NCBI GenBank assembly: GCA_005281725.1
Contig: SSBO01000012.1
Location: 20,724,779-20,788,778, forward strand
Length of the DNA stretch: 64,000 nt
DNA from: Wuchereria bancrofti
Lineage: Eukaryota; Nematoda; Chromadorea; Rhabditida; Onchocercidae
Direction of reading: 5' to 3'
The notes beneath the pieces were generated by a model. That model ran no database searches. It was given only the letters and a program-made list of their open reading frames with translations, and had not been told where the DNA came from. Shown piece after piece: positions 52,701 to 64,000 of the stretch. Every line of letters begins with the position of its first letter. Positions within the stretch are counted from its first letter, which is position 1. Both the position numbers and the translations under genes were made by a program.

Positions 52701-55700
52701 CAGCGTACTGTTGCTGAAGGACAGCTTTCTGTGCTTCAACTTGATGAGTATGACCAACACACAGGTGACGTAATGTTGCTAACGCACGTTCCTAAAAGAA
52801 CCATGGTAATTTCAAGAAGATAATTTTAGAACCGATAGTATGCGCTAAATGCTTGATGACTATTGTGTTTCTACAAGCAGTACCTTCTCGTAGGGATAAT
52901 CTAATACATTACAATGAAATATATCCTTAACATCCTCTACATTAACATATCTAAATTTAACTTTCAATTAAAAAAAAAAAAAACTTTCCTAATAGTTTGA
53001 CTTTTCAAATAGTACCAAAAAATCACCAACAAAAGTGCCCTTGGCCTAGAAAAAATCCGTATAACATAAAAATTTTTGAGAATTACCTGGATATCTTCCA
53101 CTCTTTGCTGTTGATTTGGAGTGGTTGCTGGTATGCTGTACGAACTAATCAAAACACGATACAAAGTTGGTATTGCTCCTCGACTAAATAAAAATTCTTT
53201 GTTCATTTGGTTATTGGCCAACAGATTCGATAAAATCCCAGTACAATACAAAATAACAATTGGATCCATTGCACCTAAAGATAATTTTGTAAGTGAATTG
53301 ATTATATCAAACAAAGAAGTGTGATTTCGCTTGCATTACATGTTAATCATCAGTTGAAAAGAAAAAGTGAAACTAAAAATGTACCTAAAAGCTGCAGGAG
53401 TTTATTAAGAAGAGGTGAAACATCCATATCTTTGGTGGGTACATCGGACATATTCCTAATACATTCCAAAGTTGAAATAATTAACCGCTGACTGGCATGT
53501 TCAAGTTGTTTATGCAGAACATCATAGCCACCACACTTCACTATTGCTTGAGGATCCTAAAATTGAAAGACCTGAGGAAAGAATTTTGGAAACTTTATTA
53601 TTCCTTGAAAAAAGGAAATACTGAATATTGAAATCTCGAGGAACTTTTAAAATTGAGGCTTGTAATTCCTGTTGAAAAATTATGAAGACTTACCGCATTG
53701 GAAAAAATTTTCAAAAGCTGCGTAGTTCTCCAGAGTAAACCTTCATAGCGTAACACACGCAATATATGGAGCAGTTTGGATGGACCATTTAACTGCAGAA
53801 ATAATGCCTGAAATTTTGAAAAGGAGAAAGAAAATCATGAAAACTCCGTAATTTAGAGGACTATTTCCATTTTTCCAACCCAATTAACTGCAAAATTTGT
53901 GTCCGAATTTCCTGATTATATCCCTGGTTAAACATCACAATAAAAATCATTCATATTTTTATTAAAGATCATTTATTAAAGAAAAAACTTCTATGACCTA
54001 AAATTTCTATGACTTCACTTATTCTGAATTGGGTGGTACTGCTTGAAAGTGCCAAATTTTTTGAGACAACTTTTTCAGATAAATCTTAAGGGTTAGATAA
54101 CCTAAATTCGAGAAACAAAATTTATAAGAGAACAAAGTAATGATTTTTGACAGAAAAAATTTGACAGTAGAGCTGTCAGTTATATCAAATACAACTAACC
54201 CTTTGCGTTTGACTTTTATCACAAAGCAATCGTACACATTCAACAATTACTGAAAGAAGCTTTTCATTGCTTTCACGATCGAGAAATTGAGTTAGAGCCT
54301 GAAGTGCACCATTGGCTCGAGCTACTTCAATATTGTGCCCATCAGCCGATTTCACAGCAATGATAGTATGAAACGTTAAGATTGCGTAACGTAAGGCTGA
54401 ACCACCGCTGAAAAACAGTAGAAATATTTCTGATTATTCCCAACTGTTTGATCATGCTATGAAGTCAGGAACAAATGCCCCTGACTTTGTAACATAATTT
54501 ACGTAGATTAGCCATCGAATTTGAAAGTTCTAACAGTACCCGAAGTGATAAGAAAAAATTTTGCTATGACCATGAAACCTACGTAAATTTAATGTGTTGA
54601 ATAATATCGATCAGCAATGACCCTTTTGTCTGGTCATTTATTTTTAAAATACTTTCTAGACCATCACGACGTTCAGAAATATGAAATAAAGCACCAAGCG
54701 TTGGTTTAATGATAGCCTAGAAGCAAGAAATTTCAAAAAGGAATATAAATTATACTTATAAAAAAAAACAATGTCTCATATTCTTCTTTGATGTTTGATA
54801 ACAAGAATGCAATTTGATTTATCGCTTATTTCACATAATTTTAGGATGGTTTTATTAAAAAATGGTCAATTTTTGAGAAACGTTTTTTAATCTCATTTGT
54901 ACGATAGTTTTTGAAACATCATCTAAATTCGACTGCTTTTCGAAATCTAAACAAGCAGCTATGACATAAAAACAGATCAGTATTTACCGGTTTATTTGAC
55001 TTCATTCTCAACAGATCTTTCAGAGCAGTTATAACTTCAACTGCTCGCAAATAAGGTTCCGCATAAAGCGGTTCTTCGGAATCAATTTTGGCGATAGTTT
55101 GTATCGTTGTTGCTGCGCGTTGTACTACCACCTAAAACGTTCTTTCAAGTGATAACAATTTTGAAATTACTTCAAAGAAATCTGCACTTAAACTTCTCTT
55201 TCTCTCGCAAATCCGAGTAGGAATCCATTAGTACTTTTCTAATGACTTAAGAAAGATAAATGAAGACCAATGATCATGTGTATAGGATGTTCAGCGAAAG
55301 TGCTTTCCCAGAACTTTAATCAGTAATTAATCTTCTGTTACTTTGTCAAAAAATAAACGTCTGTAAGAAAGGAAAACCTCATCAGCATCACTAAGTAAAT
55401 GTATGAGTTCTGGAACTGCATTTCGTGTTTCACCGTCTTGTGAGCCACGCCCTAAATCAGACGGTATATTTTCAAACTTTATTTGCTGCTGATCAGTTAA
55501 TTCAATTCGTGAATGTGCATCATCGGACATAGTGGAGATTTGCGATCCAGCGCGTAACGAACTGACCGATAATACTGACGGTGCCTTCAAGTAAACAGTG
55601 ATGATAACTCCATACTTAGAATTTTGAATTCTTTTTCACCACTTTTAAACAAAATGCAAAGTTTCATAAAATGAAAGAGTTTTAAATTTGACTAAAAGCA

Positions 55701-56498
55701 ATAATTTTCAAGCCTCAATAATTCTTTTTGTTTTTGCTTAACTAAACTACTAGACAATACAGTCCACCATCTACTCTACCAAAATGATACATGACTGACT
55801 AAGCCATCGCGATGACTGGGTTAAGTTTTTAAAATTTTTGGATCCTGCGTGTAGCGAACTGGCTGATATCACTGCTTAGAATTATTCAAATTTTGTACAT
55901 GAAATTTATAAAATAAGCCTACCGAACTATGGTTCATAGAATGAACACCACTATCGAAATTATTAGACCACATTTGTACACGGAACATCGCATTTGTAGC
56001 ATTAGAAGGACCAGTTGAAGAAATATCAGTGTTCCCAGTTGAAGCAGATTGTTCCTGCTGCTGCTGCTGGTAATGATGAGGAAGTGGGGTGGAAAGAGGC
56101 ACCTGAGCAGAACGTGGAGGCATTTGTGACGAAGCAGGAATTGGTTGGGCCTGAGTTGGAGGAAGACGTGTTGAATTACCAGTTGTGTTGAAAAGAGGCT
56201 GTTGTTGAGGAACGGAAGGCCTACCGGGACCCGATTTCGGGGAAACCATCGTACCTATACTGAAATGACGATTCTCAGCAACTGCTTGCATCGCATTCGG
56301 CATCTGTTCTGCCGGTGAGCAATGAGGTACATAATCCTGCAAAAGATTTTTAAATTTATTTGGTGGAATATACTGAATAAAATCGTTTCATGTATATTAG
56401 TAGTATTTATTTATATTTAAACAAATTATTTATCGAATGAAATAACTAACGTGAGGTGAACTGTTCATTGCACCGACCTCACTACTCGACCTCCAAAC
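49784..56498 (-). CDS. bar-1: beta-catenin, signalling (BAR-1-like) type
   Basis: Wnt-pathway co-activator and armadillo-repeat scaffold. Exons (minus): 56498-56451, 56336-55923, 55584-55378, 55131-54988, 54716-54583, 54407-54200, 53807-53694, 53556-53385, 53274-53087, 52791-52639, 52422-52282, 52064-51969, 51887-51723, 51570-51492, 51236-50899, 50579-50442, 50259-50154, 49953-49784 (TAG). Taking the ATG at 56466-56468 gives about 994 residues. The N-terminal part is Pro/Gln/Ser-rich, then a phosphodegron DSGVHS with following serines. Armadillo repeats start at AVPELIHLLSDADEVVV and include RLIISTLECIRNMSDVPTK and TGILSNLLANN. The C-terminus is Gln/Pro/Ser-rich. The segment between degron and first repeat is about 65 residues against about 110 in human, and the alpha-catenin-binding helix is not recognisable. 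The donor at 50153 (gtctct) is weak. An upstream coding exon is possible. Confidence 0.93.
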
Positions 56499-56500
56499 CT
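56499..56500 (-). promoter_or_regulatory. acceptor before the first assigned beta-catenin exon
   Basis: Minus-strand AG of AATTCTTCAG. It is either a trans-splice site giving a 30-nt 5' UTR before the ATG at 56466-56468, or a normal acceptor if a coding exon lies further upstream. The whole exon is open in the coding phase, so both remain possible. Confidence 0.4.
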
Positions 56501-57450
56501 GAAGAATTGCACCTTAGAATAGCTATATTTAAATATAAACATATTAAACCTTGGAGATGTATCGCTTAATTGACAAACTGTTACCATGTTTTCTATTCCG
56601 TTATATCGCAGGAAGAGTGCTCATTCTTTATTAGTTACTTATTTATTTCGAGCAAATTCAAATTGAAAAACCTGATTGAAATTTAAAATAGAAGCTACAA
56701 CACCGTAGAAGGATCACCACCTACGGTGTGGTCTACTTGATATGTTGTTCATTTGTCCTTGACATTATATCTGCACAACAAAGTGATCTGTTTCATATCA
56801 TCATTATCACCATCTCCCACCATTTTGTCCCTATCCATCAACGCTTCTTTCTTTATTTGATTTTATAGGCCATAATCCAGAACCAAAAGTGAGAATCTCT
56901 ATTTCTCCTCTCTCTTTATTATCCTGCCTCATAACATTTATAGTTTTATCAAAACCTTCGCATGGGAAGCTTCCCGCAACTTTCCCCACAATTTAAGTTG
57001 GAAGAAAGAAAGCCAAAAAGATGATGTGTTTATAGCAATTCTAACAAATCATGAGATAATAGTAGTGCAACCAGAAATCTTAAGCAAGAAGAGTTTCTAA
57101 CTCTCTTGACTATATGACGGATCGGCACTGGACTGTGTTAACGGGAATTATAATTCAATCAAACTAATCCTCGAGTAAATTCATACTAATATCACTAAAA
57201 CTAAAAAATAAGTTATTGTTTATAACAATTAAGAAGCTTAAAAAATAGAACTGATATGGCTTAAGGAATCTTCGACACTAAAAAAAAATCTTAAGGCTAA
57301 GTAAAACGACCATATAACACTTTAAGAGGAAAAGAAAAAGCAAAAACATGATAAATTTCTTAAAAGTATCGTAAGAATAGGCTAGGGAACTTTTTAGAAC
57401 GAACAGAGAAAGGAGATGACACATAATAAGAATCACTAGTGGCTGTAGCC
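56501..57450. other. region upstream of the first assigned beta-catenin exon
   Basis: About 950 nt with no supported coding exon; AT-rich. It could be an intron of the beta-catenin gene or its promoter region. Confidence 0.4.
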
Positions 57451-57645
57451 TCACATATCATCCAAAACTGAACCACTCAAACCAACTGAACCAATCCCTG
57501 GAGCACCAACATCACTATCACTACTGCTGTCACTACCAAGGTTAAAAATTGAACTCTTTCTATTTCTACCACCATACCCATCCTGCCAAACCCGATCTAA
57601 AATGATTAATGATTCTGAAATTCCTTGACGAATAGACTGTCTCAT
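57451..57645 (-). CDS. unassigned 64-residue ORF with acidic serine tract
   Basis: Minus-strand ORF, MRQSIRQGISESLIILDRVW at the start, a Gly/Arg/Lys stretch, then GSDSSSDSDVG and a Gly/Ser/Val-rich end closing at DDM and TGA. An acceptor-like CTCTAG lies 10 nt before the ATG, so it could be a trans-spliced small gene. It could also be an upstream beta-catenin exon: an in-phase GT follows SSSDSD, at codons 45-46. I recognise no family, and codon use does not settle it. Confidence 0.35.
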   Translation of the reverse strand: MRQSIRQGISESLIILDRVWQDGYGGRNRKSSIFNLGSDSSSDSDVGAPGIGSVGLSGSVLDDM

Positions 57646-60600
57646 TTTTGCTTACTAGAGCTTTTAAAACAACTTTTTGCTACCCTTATTTCGAATCGAA
57701 ATTTTATTAAGAAATTTGGAAGCACATTTGTCTATATGCCAATGATATATTAACTAATTCAAATGGTATTTAACATATCAAAAAACCAAACGATTGTTTT
57801 TATTGGATTTATGAAAAGGCAATTTCGATGTAATTATAAAAACAAATTTTACAAACTGCTGAAACTCCGGAATAACAATCTTTACAGTCAGTCCCATATA
57901 AACAGAACACTTGTGCTCTATCTCACATAGAAACAAAAACAAATATTCGCTTCAAAATAGTGCAAAAAATTTTAATTAGGAAGAAAAAAAAAGAGCTATG
58001 TTTCATGAAACATTTAAATGTTAAAGGTAACCTACATTTGCCAGTTATGCACGGAGGGGATTAGGTATTGAGAATCTTGTCCGAATATACTCTTATTGTA
58101 AATCTACTTTGGAATAAAGTTAGATCAGTCTGCACAAAAAGACTGGCTACCCTAAAAAAAAGGCAGTCAACAAGAAAATTAATTTTAAATTTATTATAAT
58201 CCTGGAAACAAATTTAACAAATGTACAATCAGTTAAATTTGATTATAAATATTAACTATTCTTATTAATTCCAAGCACCAAAATGACATAGATCTGGAAT
58301 AATGAACCAACTACAACGACTCCACTTCCTCTTTTTGTTTTAACATTTTAAATTTAACTTTTGAAGGATGTTTCTCCACAGGTAGTAAAAAAGAAGAAAA
58401 AAAAAAACGACAACGGAGAATGACAGTGTCAGTGAATTATTGTACATATGTGGCAGAAAGGAAGAAGAATGATGAGGAAGAAACTAAGATAGAAGGGAAA
58501 GGGAACGGAATCATTTTACAAAGAGCAATAGATTAACACTTTAGAGAAAAGCAATTAAATAAAGGAGAAAAAGGCATGTTTTGGATGGAGGACTGCATGT
58601 CTCTCTCTCCTATCCTAACTCTTTCTCTATTTCCTGAACATCAACGTGTTAATGTGAACATATAAATATTTTTACACAACAACGGCAAAAAAAAAAAAAA
58701 GGAAAACATCGCACTGCAATACTGCATAATGCACCACTCCGAAATCATTTTTAAAATAATCAACTACTTCACTTACTAATTCATTTATTATCATCCGACT
58801 GATAGGTTTATTTATCCACTAATCAAGTAATTAATTAATTGAACAATTTCCTAACTCGTTACACATATTTTCTACTGATCAACTAAGTGACTGAAAAACT
58901 GAACCATTAGTTGACATTCCAAAACAACACAATAATATCCATTTCAGGATTGGCGGAAGGAACCCATCAATGCTTCTCTTACTGATAAAGACCACCAAAT
59001 CGTCCATAAAATTGATAACAGAGCTACGATTTTTATATTTCATTTCATTGCCAAATAAATGAAAAGTTCAATGTAAATCAGAATTGAAGGGAGAACTATC
59101 TATCAAATTGAAGATAATTTTCAGTTACTGGAAGGCTACATAACCGAAAAAAAGAAGAGTTATTTCCGGAAAAAAAATTTGAAAGAAAAAGAGAATAGAA
59201 AATAGGAGTGAGTGAACTGAATTTTAAGAAACTCAAAAATCTTGAACAGCCATCAGTAATTCTACAGATTTTCCATATGGTAAAAGTACCAGCGCAGAAA
59301 TGCATCCCAAATTCCCACGTTTTTTGCCTTTCTTTTCTTTTCTCTCTATCACCCTTCAATTTGCATAAAAATCCTTGTTGATATAAGAAGACTTTTATAA
59401 TAATTGTTTAATGCAACCCGCAATCGAAAAAATAGTTCAAAAAAAACCAACATACATTGAAGCAGTTAAAAAAAAAAAAAAAACAGCCGACTTATGAGGA
59501 AGTATAATGCGTCGCACTTCCCCTATTTTAGCTCTCACATGAAAATGGAAGAGCTAGCATGCATAATATCACAGACTTCTTTCTATACGCACTCACATCT
59601 TTTTCTTATTCCTTTATTCTGATATGTTTCAGAAAATATAAAGCTAGAAAAAAAGACTTGACATTATTAAAAGCGAAAAAATTTGAAAATATAGGTGCGA
59701 AAGTGGCTTTAGTAGAAAATATTTCTTCAAATTTCAATATATCTTTCAAAGCTTCCCAGCTCTCTTATTAATTAAGCCTATTAAGACAATTATTTCTGTT
59801 CATTATCAGCATCATCAGTAAAACATTAAATGCAAAATTCAACAATTGATTAGACCGTGCATTTGGTTTTCAGATTTTCCAGTTGTCGTTACAATGACAA
59901 ATGAAATACTGACATTCACTACCTCCCAACAGTGTTCCATAAGTTTCTAATAGCAAGCGATGCATATATGTATGTAAGAGGATTTGAACTGAAAATTTTT
60001 AAATACTTCACACTTCTCACATTCATCTAACATTTTTCGTTGCAATTAAAATCAAAGATTAAATAATAGGCTGACAAAGTGTTTTCAAATTTAGGCATTC
60101 AAAAAACGAATTTTAAACTTTCATTTGCAGAAATAAGCCCAAGGAGAGTTCAAATTATTTGACAAACATTTCCAGAAATGCAAACAAAAAAGTTGAAAGA
60201 TAAAATTCAAAAAAAAAAACCTCACCAAAGACAATTACTGTTCCTGTAAATTCTATGAAAATTAATACGTAATTAACATAGTATTTCCGAGAGAAAGTTT
60301 AGTCTTAAGCAATGATGTTTTTTGTTAAGCGTAATGAGTTATTTCCCTAATTTATTTCCTTACTTCTTACAATATTTATTTGAATATTAATTTAATATCT
60401 ACTAATTGCAATGTTACTTTTCTATTTCTTTCAGCGAATATTCTGTATGGAAGAATGAAAATATATCAAATACATATGAAGACAGTAAGCAGTGATAACA
60501 GCAAACATTAATAAAAGGAGTACGTTTTTTTTTTCAGTGAATATAAGAAATGGTCAAAAATAACAATCGGAACTGTTACCATAAATCAGTAAGTACAAAT

Positions 60601-63600
60601 TAATTTAAAACCTTACTTCTGAGGAAGAAAAGGGATGTTCAATTTAAGTTCATGAAGTTTCTTATAAAACGGACAAGTGCGATGAATGAAACAGCTGTTA
60701 GTATATGATGAAATAACTGTATCACTACGACTTCTCGTTCAGCTATTTATATGAAAGCTGTCGGCATTCAGATAATCAATCAAATGATCAATCAAACGAA
60801 TTTGTATCCTGTACTTCTTGCTACTTATAGAAAAAGTCATATCACTTTATCACGAGAAATAAAAAAGAAAAAGAATCAGCTAGGCAGGCATGGAAAATAG
60901 ACATTTCTAATTCGTTCGGCATTTACCGCTGATATAATACAACAAGGAATCATAAGTCCTTTGTTAGCATTCCATTTATTCGCACCATACCCGATGGTTT
61001 TGTATGCGGAACACTTCTCTTCCAAAAACGATATACAGATTTGTGCATTCTCTCCACCAATGTTCACGCAAATTTCTATTTCAGTTCCCTTTACAGAAAA
61101 TTCTCTTTTTAACAGCACACTGGAGGTTTCATTCTATCGAAGCAACTTCGAAGTGTCATCAGTTCAGCCCAGTTTTATCGTGTGAATTTAGACGTGTCCA
61201 AACATATCAATGGCACAAAATTCTTATTAATTACATATGATTCTAAGTCACATACTTAATGATAAAAAAATGAAACAAAGATACCCAGGATAATGACATT
61301 GCAGATTAACAAATAAAATTTGATCAAGCTTTATGGGATCCACTGCAAGTGAACAAACCTCCTCACCATTCGTTCTATATATACGACTTTACTTTACAGT
61401 GTACTGCATCCTAATAACTACAGTTAATATATCATCACGTTTTGAAATCCAACCTTGGTAGCATCAAGTTGCCATCACTAGAATAAGTTAGACGAGTGAT
61501 GTTATCTTGAAGCACTGATTATTTGGATTAAGGGTGAAGAATATAGAAATATAAGTTAGAAACAAGACAAAAGCCGTAAATCAGCTTAAAGCAGCAAACA
61601 AGAGGCCGCCGCTGCCGCTGTCGAACCGAGAGCAGACCGATCTCTTTTCGACACAAGTCATAGGACGACGTTTCTGCAAACCATCATAGAGTACCTCTGC
61701 TCCTATCAGACTTCTATTTCTTCGCCATCTTCCTCTAACCCCTCTGCTCGGTCCTACATATAAAGCTTCTCTAGTTTCCAATCTTTCGCACTTTGGTCTT
61801 ACTTTTTTTTAATGCACCTTAATTCTGTGCAGGAGCCAAGTCAGTATGAACACCTATGTCAGTGTGAACATATTCAAATTCAGATTTCACATCTCCCAAA
61901 ATTCAAAAGATCGAAACAACAGCAACTATAATAATTTGATGATGGAAAGTTTTCGAATTCAAAAGGACATTCTCATATTTATTTTTGTCTCTACCTTAAA
62001 AAACGACGATTTCAAGAATGGTTCATTGTTATTTACGGAGCGAATGAAGACCTCGAACTACGACATCCTAAATCGAAAATATCAAAGACTGTGTTAGACC
62101 TCGAAAATTCTCGAACAAGCAAATTGAGTTTTTCGAGTTTGAAAAAAAAACAATAGCTGCACCCAGCAATTTTCAATAATTTTAAATTCCAAACAAAAAA
62201 TACGTGCAGAAATAAATATTAGAGTATCACGGTCATTTTTATAAAAGTAAAGACAAATAGAAGCAGCAAATAATAATTACTGTGGGATTATATATCATAC
62301 AGCGTGGCTAACAACTCCATTTCGATTTTTCCTTCCCTTTAAGTAAGCATTTGGCATTCGCCTTCTCATAATGGATGCTACTGATTTTTCCTTTTCTATT
62401 CGCCAAAAGTCCAAGAAATACCTCATTTCTTACTTTTATTCGAATTTAAATATTTTACTTATTCTTTATCTTTTATTAAATTTGTGTTTGCATAAAATAT
62501 CTATTGCTTAGTATTTCCATAATCATATTATTAATAAAAACTGCTTTTCTAACAAAAAACTGATCTAGAATATTTCAGATGAATTATAAAAATTCCCATC
62601 TTTTTAAATAATCCATTAAACCTGAGCCTACAGTAAATAATACAAGCGCACGCTGCTCAAAATAATTCAGAGTCTTGGATATTAAGAAATTGCGGAATTC
62701 CAGCATCAATGAAACATATACAAACGAAGGAATAACATATCAAGCAAAAAGTTAAATGATGATAAAAAACAATGCTCATATTTAAAAATTTACTCAATAC
62801 TTTCTCTTATTTCTCAAACCACCGATCAATCGCGAACTAAAGTGCACAAACCTAATAAAATATATAAATATTAAACAGTAAAGAATTACTTTTTCAGTGA
62901 GTATTTCAACCATGCGAATTTTTAATACGTCCTATTTTATGCTGAACGTCTTCTTCAGACCAACTATTAATTATTCATCCAATCTCTCGGTTGGCTTGTT
63001 ATCGACTGAAATTAAACGCAAAATCAAAGTACTTATCAAAGTACACGAGAGAAACTGACGAACAAGAGAAACATAAAAAATTCTGAGTGCATAAGCCTAT
63101 TCCACTTATTAGTTATTGAATAGATGCTAGGAAGAGACTCCACGACTGACAGGTTGCAATTAAAATTTCCTGCTAAATAGGACTGAATAATTTCAGATTC
63201 CTGTCATTTGGATATAAAATAAGCGGTTTTTGAAAAGCTAACGTTGAAATTCAACTGCTACTAGACCGACTGTTCAAGCTTCATCTTGCTATGTAAGCTT
63301 GAAACCTCGTTGGTTGATTGTCTGAAAAATAGCAAGGTCAAAACAGTCACAAATTGCCACTTTCATATTCACATGGAACGGTTTATTATCTCATCATATC
63401 ACTCTCACAAAATTTGTTATAAAAACCTAATTTATGAATAAAAATGGAAGTTATCTTTCTCTTCTCTGTCACTCTTTCCTTTTCTCATTTCACCCTGATT
63501 TATTTTCATTGAAGGTATTGACCGATGGAAGAAAGATAAAGACCTCACGAATACGATAAGGTACCGCTATTATAATTAACCAGTAAATAATTTGACACTT

Positions 63601-64000
63601 CTCGCTCTTTCATATAAACATCGAAAATAAAAAAAAAAAAAAATCGAGGAAAAGAAACCCTGCAGATTTCTTTGTGGCAAAAAAAAATAATTGATTTCAT
63701 CTTCAGAGATATGCTATATTTCATATGGAAAGGAATAGTGTTGCAGCCTTAGATTAATTTAGTTATTTTATTTCTAAACTGCATTTGATTATTTATGAGA
63801 TAAATCTCAACAATCTACCGACATCTAAAACTGATCTTCGGTCTCTCAATCACAATACAACAAGTTAGCATCTCTATCTATCTTCAAGGAAAGTTAATAA
63901 CACCACAAATTAAAAAAGGTGCTGCATTTAACTTACTATCCTTCGATTATTTATATAAATCAGTAGCATTAAATAATCAAACGAATAGCAGTAAAATATT
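57646..64000. other. right-hand 6.3 kb, mostly non-coding
   Basis: No exon of a recognisable family on either strand. It likely includes far upstream DNA of the beta-catenin gene. Notable items are a poly(A) run at about 59468-59482, an 80-codon minus-strand open frame (61118-60876) and a GC-richer patch at about 61585-61790 with tatataaag-like sequence. The rest is plain AT-rich sequence. Confidence 0.5.
61585..61790. other. GC-rich patch in non-coding DNA
   Basis: About 200 nt far richer in G+C than its surroundings, with gccgccgctgccgctg near the left end and catataaagc near the right. Open on the minus strand for 66 codons (Arg-rich, no known family). It could be a promoter or 5' UTR exon, or an unrecognised coding exon. 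Confidence 0.3.

Overview
The window is eukaryotic nuclear DNA. It is AT-rich, the genes are split into many small exons, introns run from about 45 nt to 1.7 kb with GT...AG ends and mostly TTTCAG-type acceptors, and several start codons sit a few bases after an acceptor, as expected for spliced-leader trans-splicing. With the proteins found (a BET protein, an endosomal NHX exchanger, ZP/cuticlin-type proteins and a signalling beta-catenin), this points to a nematode, most likely a filarial or other spirurid parasite. The species is inferred, not proven. I saw no prokaryotic or viral genes.

Layout. (1) 153-8774, plus: the 3' part of a BET double-bromodomain gene, about 1000 residues, ending in a BRD4-type P-TEFb-interaction tail. 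It carries a tandemly duplicated exon, two 120-nt versions of the second half of bromodomain 1, which look mutually exclusive. (2) 12067-18817, plus: an NHE6/7/9-type endosomal Na+/H+ exchanger with two possible last exons. (3) 22011-20585, minus: mitochondrial F1-ATPase inhibitor IF1, complete in four exons. (4) About 6 kb of gene-poor AT-rich DNA. (5) 29665-28291, minus: a short secreted ZP-C-like protein. Divergent to it, at 31947-34651, plus, is a ZP-type membrane protein with a C-terminal transmembrane helix. (6) 37458-35600 and 43838-41942, minus: two six-exon actin genes of 376 residues, near-identical from start codon to stop codon including introns, but with unrelated flanks and one sharply divergent internal patch. 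(7) 43839-49783: non-coding DNA with microsatellites and an inverted-repeat element near 47.5-48.06 kb. (8) 56498-49784, minus: a beta-catenin with an N-terminal DSG phosphodegron and armadillo repeats. (9) 57.6-64 kb: mostly non-coding, with one unassigned 64-codon ORF and a GC-rich patch.

The genes are unrelated neighbours, not an operon. The best candidates for something new are the duplicated bromodomain exon, the mosaic actin pair, the short ZP-C protein next to another ZP gene, and the nested inverted-repeat elements. All exon limits were worked out by hand from reading frame, phase and splice consensus. Phases close without frameshift across every gene model given.
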